64,000 nt of DNA from Salinisphaera sp035690525 (lineage in GTDB: Bacteria > Pseudomonadota > Gammaproteobacteria > Nevskiales > Salinisphaeraceae), in assembly GCF_035690525.1 (NCBI RefSeq), contig NZ_DASSKM010000109.1:38192-102191 (forward strand), in the 5' to 3' direction. The notes under the pieces are model-generated. The model did not search any database, was not told the DNA's origin, and worked only from the letters and a program-made list of their open reading frames with translations. Positions 10,822-19,208 of the stretch are shown in pieces. Each line of letters begins with the position of its first letter. Within the stretch, counting starts at the first letter, position 1. The position numbers were made by a program, and so were the translations under genes.

Positions 10822-11451
10822 TCAGGCCGAGAAACGATTGTGCAAACCGCACTCGCGGTTGCCGTGCACCTTGGTCGGGTCGTAGTAGTTCTTCTCGTTC
10901 GGCAGGTCGTGCTCGTGGAGATAGCGCTCCACGTCGAACTCGGTCCATTCCAGCACCGGCGCCACCTTGATCACACCGCCGGGCTTGTCCTGCGACACGA
11001 TATCCATGCCCTGACGAAAAGCGGTCTGGTCGCGGCGCACGGCGGTCAGCCAGACATCCGGACTCATCTCGCGCATGGCGCGGCCGAACGGCTCCAGTTT
11101 GACCTGGCGGGTGAACTCTTCGTGCATCGGATCATCGACATCCGGAATGCCCATGATCGCATCACGGCGTGCCGCCGAAGCCAGCGGATTGAATACATGG
11201 ATGTTCAGACCGAGATCGGCGATCAGCTTTTCCGCGAACAGATAGGTCTTGCGCGTGGCATAGCCGGAATCGATCCAGACCACGTCCATATCCGGCTGCG
11301 CGGACACGGCCATATGCAGGATCGCGGCTTCGTACGGACCGAAATTGGTGGTCACGATCGTACGGCCATCCAGGCCGGCGGCCCAGTTCACGATTTCCTG
11401 CGGATGCCGGCCGGCGAATTCGTCGTTGGCCTTGGCGATATCGATATCCAT
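10822..11451 (-). CDS. cysH: CysH-family phosphoadenylyl-sulfate (PAPS/APS) reductase
   Basis: PP-loop ATPase-fold enzyme of 209 residues that would reduce (phospho)adenylyl sulfate to sulfite with thioredoxin. Seen: TTNFGPYEAAILHMA, which replaces the usual SSSFGxQAA loop, WIDSGYATRKTY, the LTAVRRDQTAFR arginine region, VAPVLEWTEFDVERYL and the C-terminal ECGLH with the catalytic cysteine. The single-cysteine tail, without CC pairs, is the PAPS-type pattern. It is about 35 residues shorter than E. coli CysH, and the usual GDxHST segment before ECGLH is absent or changed. The start ATG at 11451 (MDIDIAKANDEF) was preferred to the one 15 bp upstream because it matches the family N-terminus better. 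No other cys gene is adjacent. Family assignment is firm; the exact substrate is less so. Confidence 0.82.
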   Translation of the reverse strand: MDIDIAKANDEFAGRHPQEIVNWAAGLDGRTIVTTNFGPYEAAILHMAVSAQPDMDVVWIDSGYATRKTYLFAEKLIADLGLNIHVFNPLASAARRDAIMGIPDVDDPMHEEFTRQVKLEPFGRAMREMSPDVWLTAVRRDQTAFRQGMDIVSQDKPGGVIKVAPVLEWTEFDVERYLHEHDLPNEKNYYDPTKVHGNRECGLHNRFSA

Positions 11452-11667
11452 AAGACGGAACCTCACTTGAATGAGCCCGGGCCGACGTTGGCGGCCTCGA
11501 ATGACATTGGCAGAATTTTAAAAGCTATTCGGTTATTTTAAACCCGCCTTTCAATATCGTTTAGTTATATTCTTAGTATTACGCCCCGACCGGCCGGCGC
11601 GCCGTGTATCGCTTGCCAAACTTGGCTACAATAAACGGCTCGATTGTTTCCAGTGCACACGCATCCT

Positions 11668-13329
<1,662 letters not shown>

Positions 13330-13359
13330 TCAACCGGCGGCGGGACGCACCAACCTATC

Positions 13360-13393
13360 AAGCCCCCGCAGCTTACACGGGGGCTTTTCTTTG
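13360..13393 (+). terminator. Rho-independent terminator of ettA
   Basis: Stem AAGCCCCCG / CGGGGGCTT with a 9-base loop, followed by TTTCTTT, about 30 bp after the ettA stop. Because the stem is nearly symmetric with A-rich sequence on its left, it may also slow transcription of the converging EamA gene. Confidence 0.85.
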
Positions 13394-13447
13394 GGGTCGG
13401 GGATAGCGGCTCGCCGAGACAAGGCGAAGCCGGCGAAAGAAACGGCT

Positions 13448-14335
13448 TCACACACGGCCCGCGTGGCGCCGCGTCCGCATCGATGCCACGCAAGCCATGA
13501 TGACCAGTGCGCAGCCGGCCCACAGAGTCAGAGTTGGCTGTACGCGCCCCACCAGCACCAAGGTAATCGCTGCCACCGCGGGCACGGCGTAAGGCAACAC
13601 GGGCACAATGCGCGGGTTGCCATGACGAACGACATAGCCCCACGCCAGGAAACCCAGCCCGTAAGGCCCGATACCCAGAATAATGCTCGCCGTCCAGGCG
13701 CCGGTCGAACCCGGCCACACCAAGCCACCTGTGGCGGCTTGAAGCAACAACGCCGCCACGGCGCCGACCGCGAAAAACGCGGGATAGGCCGACGCGATCG
13801 GGCGGGAATACACCTGAACGAATAGCGAATACGCCACCCAGCACAATCCGGAGGCCAGCGCATACACGTAACCCAGCCAGGCATCGGCCGATGGCGCCGC
13901 CGTTGTGCCATGCATGACCCCGACGCCGGCCAGCCCGACGAACAGGCTGACGAACGTCAGCGGCGCGGGCCGGCGATGACTATAGACATCGCTGGCGATG
14001 GCGAACAGCAGCGGCCAGCTATAGGTGATCACCACGACCTGGGCCGCCGGGGCATACGTGAGTGCGGCGAAATAGAACGCGGCCCCGCCAACCAGCCCGG
14101 CGCCGACGGTGAGCCAGGCGTACCAGGGATGACGACGTATCGCGGACCACGTCGCGCCGCGCGGGCCAGTCAGCAGGCAACTGCTCAATGCCGCGCCAAT
14201 CAACGCGATACCGGTCAGCTCCAGCGGTGGGACGCTACCCGCCAACATCCGCAACCACGCCGTGACGCCCCACAGGAATATGACGACGCCGCTCAGGCCG
14301 ATGATTCGAAAGGCCGGCCGATCTTCGTATGACAT
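13448..14335 (-). CDS. EamA/DMT-family membrane transporter
   Basis: Integral membrane protein of 295 residues with about ten predicted helices arranged as two EamA halves, typical of the drug/metabolite transporter superfamily. Segments such as IIGLSGVVIFLWGVTAWLR, GLVGGAAFYFAALTYAPAAQ and a second-half GIGPYGLGFLAWGYVVRHGN are characteristic; the latter resembles aromatic amino acid/metabolite exporters of the YddG type. The start MSYEDRPAFRI at 14335 was chosen over one 66 bp upstream because the extra residues do not look like a membrane protein N-terminus. It diverges from a LysR regulator across a gap of about 157 bp, which suggests that the regulator controls it. The substrate is unknown. 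Confidence 0.85.
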   Translation of the reverse strand: MSYEDRPAFRIIGLSGVVIFLWGVTAWLRMLAGSVPPLELTGIALIGAALSSCLLTGPRGATWSAIRRHPWYAWLTVGAGLVGGAAFYFAALTYAPAAQVVVITYSWPLLFAIASDVYSHRRPAPLTFVSLFVGLAGVGVMHGTTAAPSADAWLGYVYALASGLCWVAYSLFVQVYSRPIASAYPAFFAVGAVAALLLQAATGGLVWPGSTGAWTASIILGIGPYGLGFLAWGYVVRHGNPRIVPVLPYAVPAVAAITLVLVGRVQPTLTLWAGCALVIMACVASMRTRRHAGRV

Positions 14336-14492
14336 ATCGCATCGCTCGTCGATGATTCGGATGCCGTTGCCAGCGCCGCCAACGCACGGAAAAGCGAGCA
14401 TCCGTTGAAACTCAGGCCGTGCAATATGCGCTTGTCAGAACTATTCGTTAAACGATAATTTTTGACTGTTCTATCAATTTTGTTGATGACCA

Positions 14493-15368
14493 TTGCCCTA
14501 CCGAACGCTCGATCTGCGCGCGCTGCAAAGCCTCGTGACCGTGGTTGACATTGGAAGCTTCACCGGCGCCGCCAGACAACTGCACTATTCGCAGTCCGCG
14601 ATCAGCATGCAGATCCGCCGGCTCGAGAATGAACTCGGCGTTTCCTTATTGAAACGGGAATCGCGCTCAATCGAGCCGACCCGCGCGGGCGGAGAAGTGC
14701 TCGGCTACGCGCGCGAAATGCTCCGGCTCAACGGCGAGCTGCGTCACCGGCTGGCGGAACGGGAAATCGGGGGCACCGTGCGCCTCGGGCTGCCGGTCGA
14801 TTACGCGCCCTATATTCCGAGCACGTTGACGATGTTCGCCGAACGCTATCCGCTGGTCGAAATGGAAGTCCGATCCGAGCTTAGCGTGAACCTGATCGAA
14901 CAAACGCGGGCGGGCGACATCGACATGGCGATTGTCACCCGCGAGCCAGACGCGTCCGGGGGAACCCTGCTCCGGCGGGAAGCCCTGGTCTGGGTCGCCG
15001 CGCCCGGAACGACCGCCTATCTCCATGACCCGATCCCGCTATCCCTCAGCCCCGAGGGCGTCTGCGCCTTCCGGGCCGCCGCCACCGCGCGCCTGGACGC
15101 CGCCGGCCAGCGCTGGCGAATCGCTTACGAAAGCCCCGCGTTCGCCGCACAGCGCATACCGGTCGGCGTCGGTCTCGCCGTGACCGTGGCCATACCGAGC
15201 CTGATCGGCTCCGACCTGGAAATACTGGCCCCGGAAACCACCGGCCTTCCCGAACTGCCCGCCATGGACATCCGGCTACACCGCAAGCCGGGGCGAGCCA
15301 GCCGGGCCGCCGATTGCCTGGCGGAACTCATCGTGGAACGAATCCGCGACTACAGGCACGATGGATAG
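14493..15368 (+). CDS. LysR-type transcriptional regulator
   Basis: LysR-family regulator of 291 residues. The N-terminal winged helix-turn-helix is clear: LDLRALQSLVTVVDIGSFTG, AARQLHYSQSAISMQIRRLE, then LGVSLLKRESRSIEPTRAGG. The effector-binding domain starts near residue 90 (GGTVRLGLPVDYAPYIPSTL). The start is a TTG at 14493; there is no in-frame ATG close to the HTH, and the N-terminus from the TTG has the normal LysR length. It is divergent from the EamA exporter gene, a classic arrangement for an exporter and its inducer-sensing regulator, so control of that exporter is inferred. The inducer is unknown. Confidence 0.88.
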   Translation: MPYRTLDLRALQSLVTVVDIGSFTGAARQLHYSQSAISMQIRRLENELGVSLLKRESRSIEPTRAGGEVLGYAREMLRLNGELRHRLAEREIGGTVRLGLPVDYAPYIPSTLTMFAERYPLVEMEVRSELSVNLIEQTRAGDIDMAIVTREPDASGGTLLRREALVWVAAPGTTAYLHDPIPLSLSPEGVCAFRAAATARLDAAGQRWRIAYESPAFAAQRIPVGVGLAVTVAIPSLIGSDLEILAPETTGLPELPAMDIRLHRKPGRASRAADCLAELIVERIRDYRHDG

Positions 15369-15476
15369 CTTCGATGATTGAGATTGAACGGTATCGTTCA
15401 CATACGCGGGCTACAACACCAACTGCGCCGTCCGGTACGACCGGTATGCAGACATCGGCCAACTTAGCCCATCTCA

Positions 15477-15655
15477 TTACGATTCAGCGAGATCCTCCTG
15501 TTCCGCGTGCTCGCCCCGGTCGAGATATTCCAGCTTGTCGGGAATGCCGTTCCATTCGTCGGCGTCCGATGGCGCTTCGATGATGGGGTCGATCACCGGC
15601 CAGCGCGGAGCCAGCTCGGCATTGATCGCGATGAATTGCTTCTGGTCGGCGGGCC
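15477..15655 (-). pseudogene. C-terminal fragment of a 7Fe ferredoxin gene (fdxA-like)
   Basis: Read on the minus strand, this stretch encodes PADQKQFIAINAELAPRWP, VIDPIIEAPSDADEWNGIP and DKLEYLDRGEHAEQEDLAES, then a TAA. This is the C-terminal half of the intact ferredoxin at 35055-35420 (PADQQHFFEINARLASRWP, VIDAMIEAPEDADSWNGVP). The cysteine-bearing N-terminal half is missing: upstream codons (about 15656-15720) show no similarity and no cysteine motifs. It is therefore a remnant of a paralogous or horizontally acquired ferredoxin gene. The remaining bases from 15369 to 15476 and from 15656 to 15763 hold nothing recognisable. Confidence 0.8.
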
Positions 15656-15763
15656 GAATACCTTGATGCGCGTCAATCCGGTTGGAGCCATTTCCGCCGG
15701 GATTCAGCGATACGTTTTGAACAGGCCCCGAAGAGCTGGCGCCGCGTGAACGGAAAGCCGGAT

Positions 15764-16324
15764 CTACGAATCCGGTACTTCTGACGCGGGATAGATCAGA
15801 GCGCCGTTTTCCGCGACACGCGCCGCCGGCGTCAGCTCGGCCGGCTGGATTCGATCACGGCCCATCAGATGATGAACCGCGAATCCACGATGCAGCAGGT
15901 GATCAGCAATGATGCGACGATGACAGCGCCACCATACCGCCTCCGAACACATGATGGCGCATGTCTCGTCGCGCCCCCGGGCAACGAGCGATTCGAGCCC
16001 CGACCGGAAACGCGCCGATAACGCGTAGTCGGCGTAGTTGTGAAAGCTACGGTTGCGCCAGTAGCCGTTGCGCGTCTCCGGAATCCGGTCGTCGCGGGTG
16101 CGCAGGCCGGCCAGCTCGGCGCTGTGGCTGTATCCGATCCCGCTCGCGGCCAGACTCTGCGTCAGCGCTTCGGCGTTGAACTGGGGATTGGCGCGCGAGC
16201 GCGGCATAGCGCGCACATCGACCACGTGCTCGACGCCGCCGGCCCGCAGCAGGTCGACGAACTGCGCACTCGTGCGCGTCGAGTGGCCGATCGTGTAGAA
16301 CACCGGCACCACGCCGTCAGCCAA
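15764..16324 (-). CDS. DUF488 family protein
   Basis: Protein of 186 residues of the DUF488 family: VFYTIGHSTRTSAQFVDLLR, VVDVRAMPRSRANPQFN, YSHSAELAGLRTRDD, then CAIMCSEAVWWRCHRRIIADH, containing the family's conserved MCSE-x-CHR type motif (here MCSEAVWWRCHR). Function is unknown; the cysteine and histidines suggest metal or redox chemistry, which is inference. It overlaps the upstream DUF2945 gene by 8 bp, so the two are one transcription unit on the minus strand. Similar small gene pairs are often seen near stress genes. The fragmentary ferredoxin lies downstream. Confidence 0.85.
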   Translation of the reverse strand: MADGVVPVFYTIGHSTRTSAQFVDLLRAGGVEHVVDVRAMPRSRANPQFNAEALTQSLAASGIGYSHSAELAGLRTRDDRIPETRNGYWRNRSFHNYADYALSARFRSGLESLVARGRDETCAIMCSEAVWWRCHRRIIADHLLHRGFAVHHLMGRDRIQPAELTPAARVAENGALIYPASEVPDS

Positions 16325-16529
16325 TCCGTGTCAGTGTGCCTTCCTTGTGCGCCGCGACGTGATCGGTCTTGTCGCTCTTGATTTCATACTGGGGTTCGTC
16401 CTCGGAGGCGCGCCGGGTGTGGCCCTTATAGTCGAAATCCCGCGTATGAACCTTGATGATGGTACCGCTGACCCGACCCGCCTCCGAGTTCCAGGCGACA
16501 TGGTCGCCAACCCGGAATTTGTGACTCAT
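16317..16529 (-). CDS. DUF2945 (HVA1-type TUDOR-like) small protein
   Basis: Small soluble protein of 70 residues of the DUF2945/hypervirulence-associated TUDOR-like family: KFRVGDHVAWNSEAGRVSG, GTIIKVHTRDFDYKGHTRRA, EDEPQYEIKSDKTDHVAAHK and a closing GTLTRIG. The family is a single small beta-barrel of unknown function. It is followed directly by DUF488 with an 8-bp overlap. A purine-rich GGAGGG stretch precedes the ATG at 16529 and serves as ribosome site. About 80 bp of apparently non-coding sequence separates it from the AhpD-like gene upstream. Confidence 0.85.
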   Translation of the reverse strand: MSHKFRVGDHVAWNSEAGRVSGTIIKVHTRDFDYKGHTRRASEDEPQYEIKSDKTDHVAAHKEGTLTRIG

Positions 16530-16612
16530 CGATCATCCCTCCTTCGCCGGGACCGCGATCGGCTGTGGTCCTCTAAGGAAGCGGCGCGTGCGTCGCTGCC
16601 ACGCAGGCGCTT

Positions 16613-16927
16613 TCAGTCGGATTCGGTTTGCGCGTAGGCATTCAGAGCCAAATGCGAATGCGCGATCGCGCCGCCGGCCCGCATTTCCGCGGCTACCCAG
16701 ATCGCCTCCATCATTTCCGCCTCGGTGGCGCCGGCCCGCCGGGCGGCCGGCGCGTGTCCCTCGATGCAGTAGGGGCACTGGGTCACGTGCGCGACGGCGA
16801 CCGCGATCAGTTGCTTGGTCTTGGCATCCAACGCGCCCGGCGCGAATACGGCCTTGCTGAAGTCGCGCCAGGCTTGTTCCGCATCCGGCGTCAGATCCTC
16901 TCGATTCTGTTTCGCTGTCTTGGCCAT
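16613..16927 (-). CDS. Carboxymuconolactone decarboxylase/AhpD-like protein (small)
   Basis: AhpD-fold protein of 104 residues. The redox motif CPYCIEGH (CxxC followed by His) is present in the order typical of alkylhydroperoxidase-like members: LDAKTKQLIAVAVAHVTQCP, then AARRAGATEAEMMEAIWVAA and a C-terminal helix. Start MAKTAKQNREDL at 16927; 28 codons of open frame before it look non-coding. The likely role is peroxide or thiol-related detoxification, but the substrate cannot be told. It has the same direction as DUF2945 and DUF488 and may be co-transcribed with them. A second, longer AhpD-like gene lies at 18697. Confidence 0.85.
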   Translation of the reverse strand: MAKTAKQNREDLTPDAEQAWRDFSKAVFAPGALDAKTKQLIAVAVAHVTQCPYCIEGHAPAARRAGATEAEMMEAIWVAAEMRAGGAIAHSHLALNAYAQTESD

Positions 16928-17030
16928 GATCCGCCTCAAACTGTAAACGCGTATTAAAACATGACTATAACACCCGATTACGTGCGTCCCTGTCCTGGCA
17001 TGCGAAACCATGCTCCAACGCGCTAACCCG

Positions 17031-17076
17031 GCTCGTAACCGAACCCGTTACTTGTGTTCGGCTTCGTGACGAGGCT
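17031..17076 (+). other. Imperfect hairpin in the metY leader
   Basis: Between the AhpD-like gene and metY the sequence GCTCGT-AA-CCGAAC is matched by GTTCGG ... ACGAGGC downstream, giving a two-part stem around a loop CCGTTACTTGT. It ends about 43 bp before the metY start. It does not match the SAM-I, SAM-II or SAH riboswitch consensus as I know them. It may be a leader structure or chance pairing. Confidence 0.3.
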
Positions 17077-17118
17077 CAATCGTGGCTGCCTACTTCGTCA
17101 GCACACAGGTGATCGCTC

Positions 17119-18390
17119 ATGAAACCGGAAACCATTGCCCTGCACGGCGGGTACACGCCCGACGAACAGCACGCCGTGGCCGTGCCGATCCACCAGACCA
17201 CATCGTATGCGTTCGACGATGCCCAACACGCCGCCGATCTCTTCGATCTGAAGGTACCGGGCAATATCTACAGCCGCATCATGAATCCGACCTGCAACGT
17301 GCTGGAACAGCGCATCGCGGCGCTCGAGGGCGGCGTCGGCGCACTCGCTATGGCCTCCGGCATGGCTGCGGTCACCGCCGCGATCCAGACCATCGCCGAG
17401 GCCGGCGACAACATCGTCTCGATCAGCGAACTCTACGGCGGCACCTACAATCTGTTCGCCCATACCCTGCCGCGTCAGGGCATGACGGTGCGTTTCGCCG
17501 ACAAGGACGACCCGGCCGCCATGGCTGCGCTCATCGACGAACACACCAAGGCCATCTACTGCGAATCGATCGGCAACCCGTCGGGCAACGTCGCGGATAT
17601 CGAAGCGCTGGCCGAGATCGCGCACGGCCACGGCGTGCCACTGATCGTCGACAATACCGTACCTTCGCCGACGCTGCTGCGCCCGATCGAACACGGCGCG
17701 GATATCATCGTGCACGCCGCGACCAAGTACATCGGCGGCCACGGCACCACGGTCGGCGGCCTAATCGTCGATTCCGGGCGTTTCCCCTGGCTGGACCACG
17801 CCGAACGCTTCACGCTGCTCACCGAGCCCGATCCGTCCTATCACGGCGTCAACTACGCGAAGGACGCGGGTGAAGCGGCTTTCATCACGCGCGCCCGTGT
17901 GGTGCCGCTGCGCAACATGGGCGGTGCCATGAGCCCGTTCAACGCATGGCAGTTGCTGCAGGGTCTGGAGACCCTGGCGCTGCGCATGGAGCGTGTCTGC
18001 GACAACACCCAGCGCATCGCCGAATACCTCGAGGCCCACCCGCGCGTGCGCTGGGTCAGCTACGCCGGACTCGCCGACCACCGCGATCATCCGCTGGCCC
18101 GGCGCTATATGGACGGTCGGGCCTCGGGCATCCTGAGTTTCGGCATCGAAGGGGGTCTGGAGGCCGGTGTGCGTTTCTACGACGCCCTCGATCTGTTCAT
18201 CCGGCTGGTCAATATCGGCGACGCCAAGAGCTGCGCATCGATGCCGGCCGCGACCACCCATCGCCAGCTCAACGAAGCCGAGCTCGCAAGCGCCGGCGTG
18301 ACGCCCGACATGATCCGGCTGTCGATCGGCATCGAACACATCGACGACCTGATCGCCGACCTGGATCAGGCTCTGGCCGTCACCGGCTGA
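17119..18390 (+). CDS. metY: O-acetylhomoserine sulfhydrylase (Cys/Met-metabolism PLP enzyme)
   Basis: PLP-dependent enzyme of 423 residues that makes homocysteine from O-acetylhomoserine and sulfide. MetY-type features: MKPETIALHGGYTPDEQHAV, VPIHQTTSYAFDD, SRIMNPTCNVLEQRIAALEG, ISELYGGTYNLF and the PLP lysine in HAATKYIGGHGTTVGG. The length (about 425-430) and the insert after the lysine separate it from the shorter MetB/MetC/MetZ enzymes (about 390). The start is the ATG at 17119, with no earlier in-frame alternative of family type. It is followed after 13 bp by a small DUF3565 gene. Direct sulfhydrylation fits the CysH-family gene in this window, though the two are not linked. Confidence 0.92.
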   Translation: MKPETIALHGGYTPDEQHAVAVPIHQTTSYAFDDAQHAADLFDLKVPGNIYSRIMNPTCNVLEQRIAALEGGVGALAMASGMAAVTAAIQTIAEAGDNIVSISELYGGTYNLFAHTLPRQGMTVRFADKDDPAAMAALIDEHTKAIYCESIGNPSGNVADIEALAEIAHGHGVPLIVDNTVPSPTLLRPIEHGADIIVHAATKYIGGHGTTVGGLIVDSGRFPWLDHAERFTLLTEPDPSYHGVNYAKDAGEAAFITRARVVPLRNMGGAMSPFNAWQLLQGLETLALRMERVCDNTQRIAEYLEAHPRVRWVSYAGLADHRDHPLARRYMDGRASGILSFGIEGGLEAGVRFYDALDLFIRLVNIGDAKSCASMPAATTHRQLNEAELASAGVTPDMIRLSIGIEHIDDLIADLDQALAVTG

Positions 18391-18403
18391 GACCGTGGAT
18401 TCC

Positions 18404-18613
18404 ATGCGCCAACCAATCGCCGGCTATCACCGCGACCTGGAAGACCATTGGGTGGCCGAGCTGGCCTGCGGCCACAATCAGCATGTCCGACACGATCCGC
18501 CGTGGGTCCAGCGGCCTTGGGTCACGCACGCGGCCGGGCGTGAGTCGATGCTCGGTTTCGAGCTGGACTGCAAGAAATGCGACCGAGGCGAGCCTGTCGA
18601 TCAGCCGGTTTGA
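18404..18613 (+). CDS. DUF3565 family small protein
   Basis: Small protein of 69 residues matching the DUF3565 family: RQPIAGYHRDLEDHWVAELA, CGHNQHVRHDPPWVQRPWV and GFELDCKKCDRGEP. The CGH ... CKKC pattern suggests a zinc-binding site, an inference from residue spacing only. Two starts are possible, GTG at 18395 and ATG at 18404; the ATG is preferred because family proteins begin shortly before the Q-P-I-x-G-Y/F segment. It follows metY by 13 bp in the same direction and is probably co-transcribed. Function is unknown. Confidence 0.82.
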   Translation: MRQPIAGYHRDLEDHWVAELACGHNQHVRHDPPWVQRPWVTHAAGRESMLGFELDCKKCDRGEPVDQPV

Positions 18614-18696
18614 TCTGGGTCAACGACTGATAACGACATTTCTCGCATGCTCTATCAATCAATAGAGCCAGACATCCGATAGCGGGAGCAAACAAT

Positions 18697-19155
18697 ATGG
18701 CCCAGCGTTTCACATATCAGCTGTCGCATGCGGGTATCCAGGCGCTGCGCAGCCTGGAAGACTATCTTCACGACTGCCGTCTCGAAGCGCCGCTGCTGGA
18801 ACTGGTCAAGATGCGTGCCTCGCAGATCAATGGCTGCGCGTTTTGTCTGGACATGCATAGCAAGGGCGCTCGCGCGGCCGGCGAAAGCGAACAGCGACTG
18901 TACACATTGAATGCCTGGCGCGAAACGCCTTTTTTCAGCGACCGCGAACGTGCCGCTCTGGCCTGGACGGAGGCGGTGACGCGCGTGGCCGATACCCATG
19001 TGCCGGACAACGTGTACGAACAGGCGGCTCAGTATTTCAACGACAACGAACTACTGGATCTCAGCCTGGCGATTGCCGCGATCAACAGTTGGAACCGGCT
19101 GGCGATCGCTTCGCGCATGGAAGCCGGCGGCTACCGGCCGGATCTGGCTCGGTAG
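18697..19155 (+). CDS. Carboxymuconolactone decarboxylase/AhpD-like alkylhydroperoxidase
   Basis: AhpD-fold protein of 152 residues with the CAFCLDMHSKGARAAGE signature (CxxC plus His) at about residues 46-58, preceded by PLLELVKMRASQINGC. The C-terminal half contains RERAALAWTEAVTRV and a long helical segment ending SWNRLAIASRMEAGGYRP. This is the longer, YnjA-like branch, usually annotated as alkylhydroperoxidase domain protein. A GGGAGCA ribosome site precedes the ATG at 18697. It is followed by acnA in the same direction after 53 bp. Partner reductases are not visible nearby, so the physiological substrate is open. Confidence 0.87.
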   Translation: MAQRFTYQLSHAGIQALRSLEDYLHDCRLEAPLLELVKMRASQINGCAFCLDMHSKGARAAGESEQRLYTLNAWRETPFFSDRERAALAWTEAVTRVADTHVPDNVYEQAAQYFNDNELLDLSLAIAAINSWNRLAIASRMEAGGYRPDLAR

Positions 19156-19208
19156 ACGCGAGGCGGCATACGGGCTGGGCCTGGCCAATCGATTCAAGGA
19201 GCATCGGC

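Noticed and set aside
17012..17118. SAM or SAH riboswitch upstream of metY
   Set aside because: The hairpin does not carry the conserved core sequences of these riboswitches as I know them; kept only as an unnamed structure.
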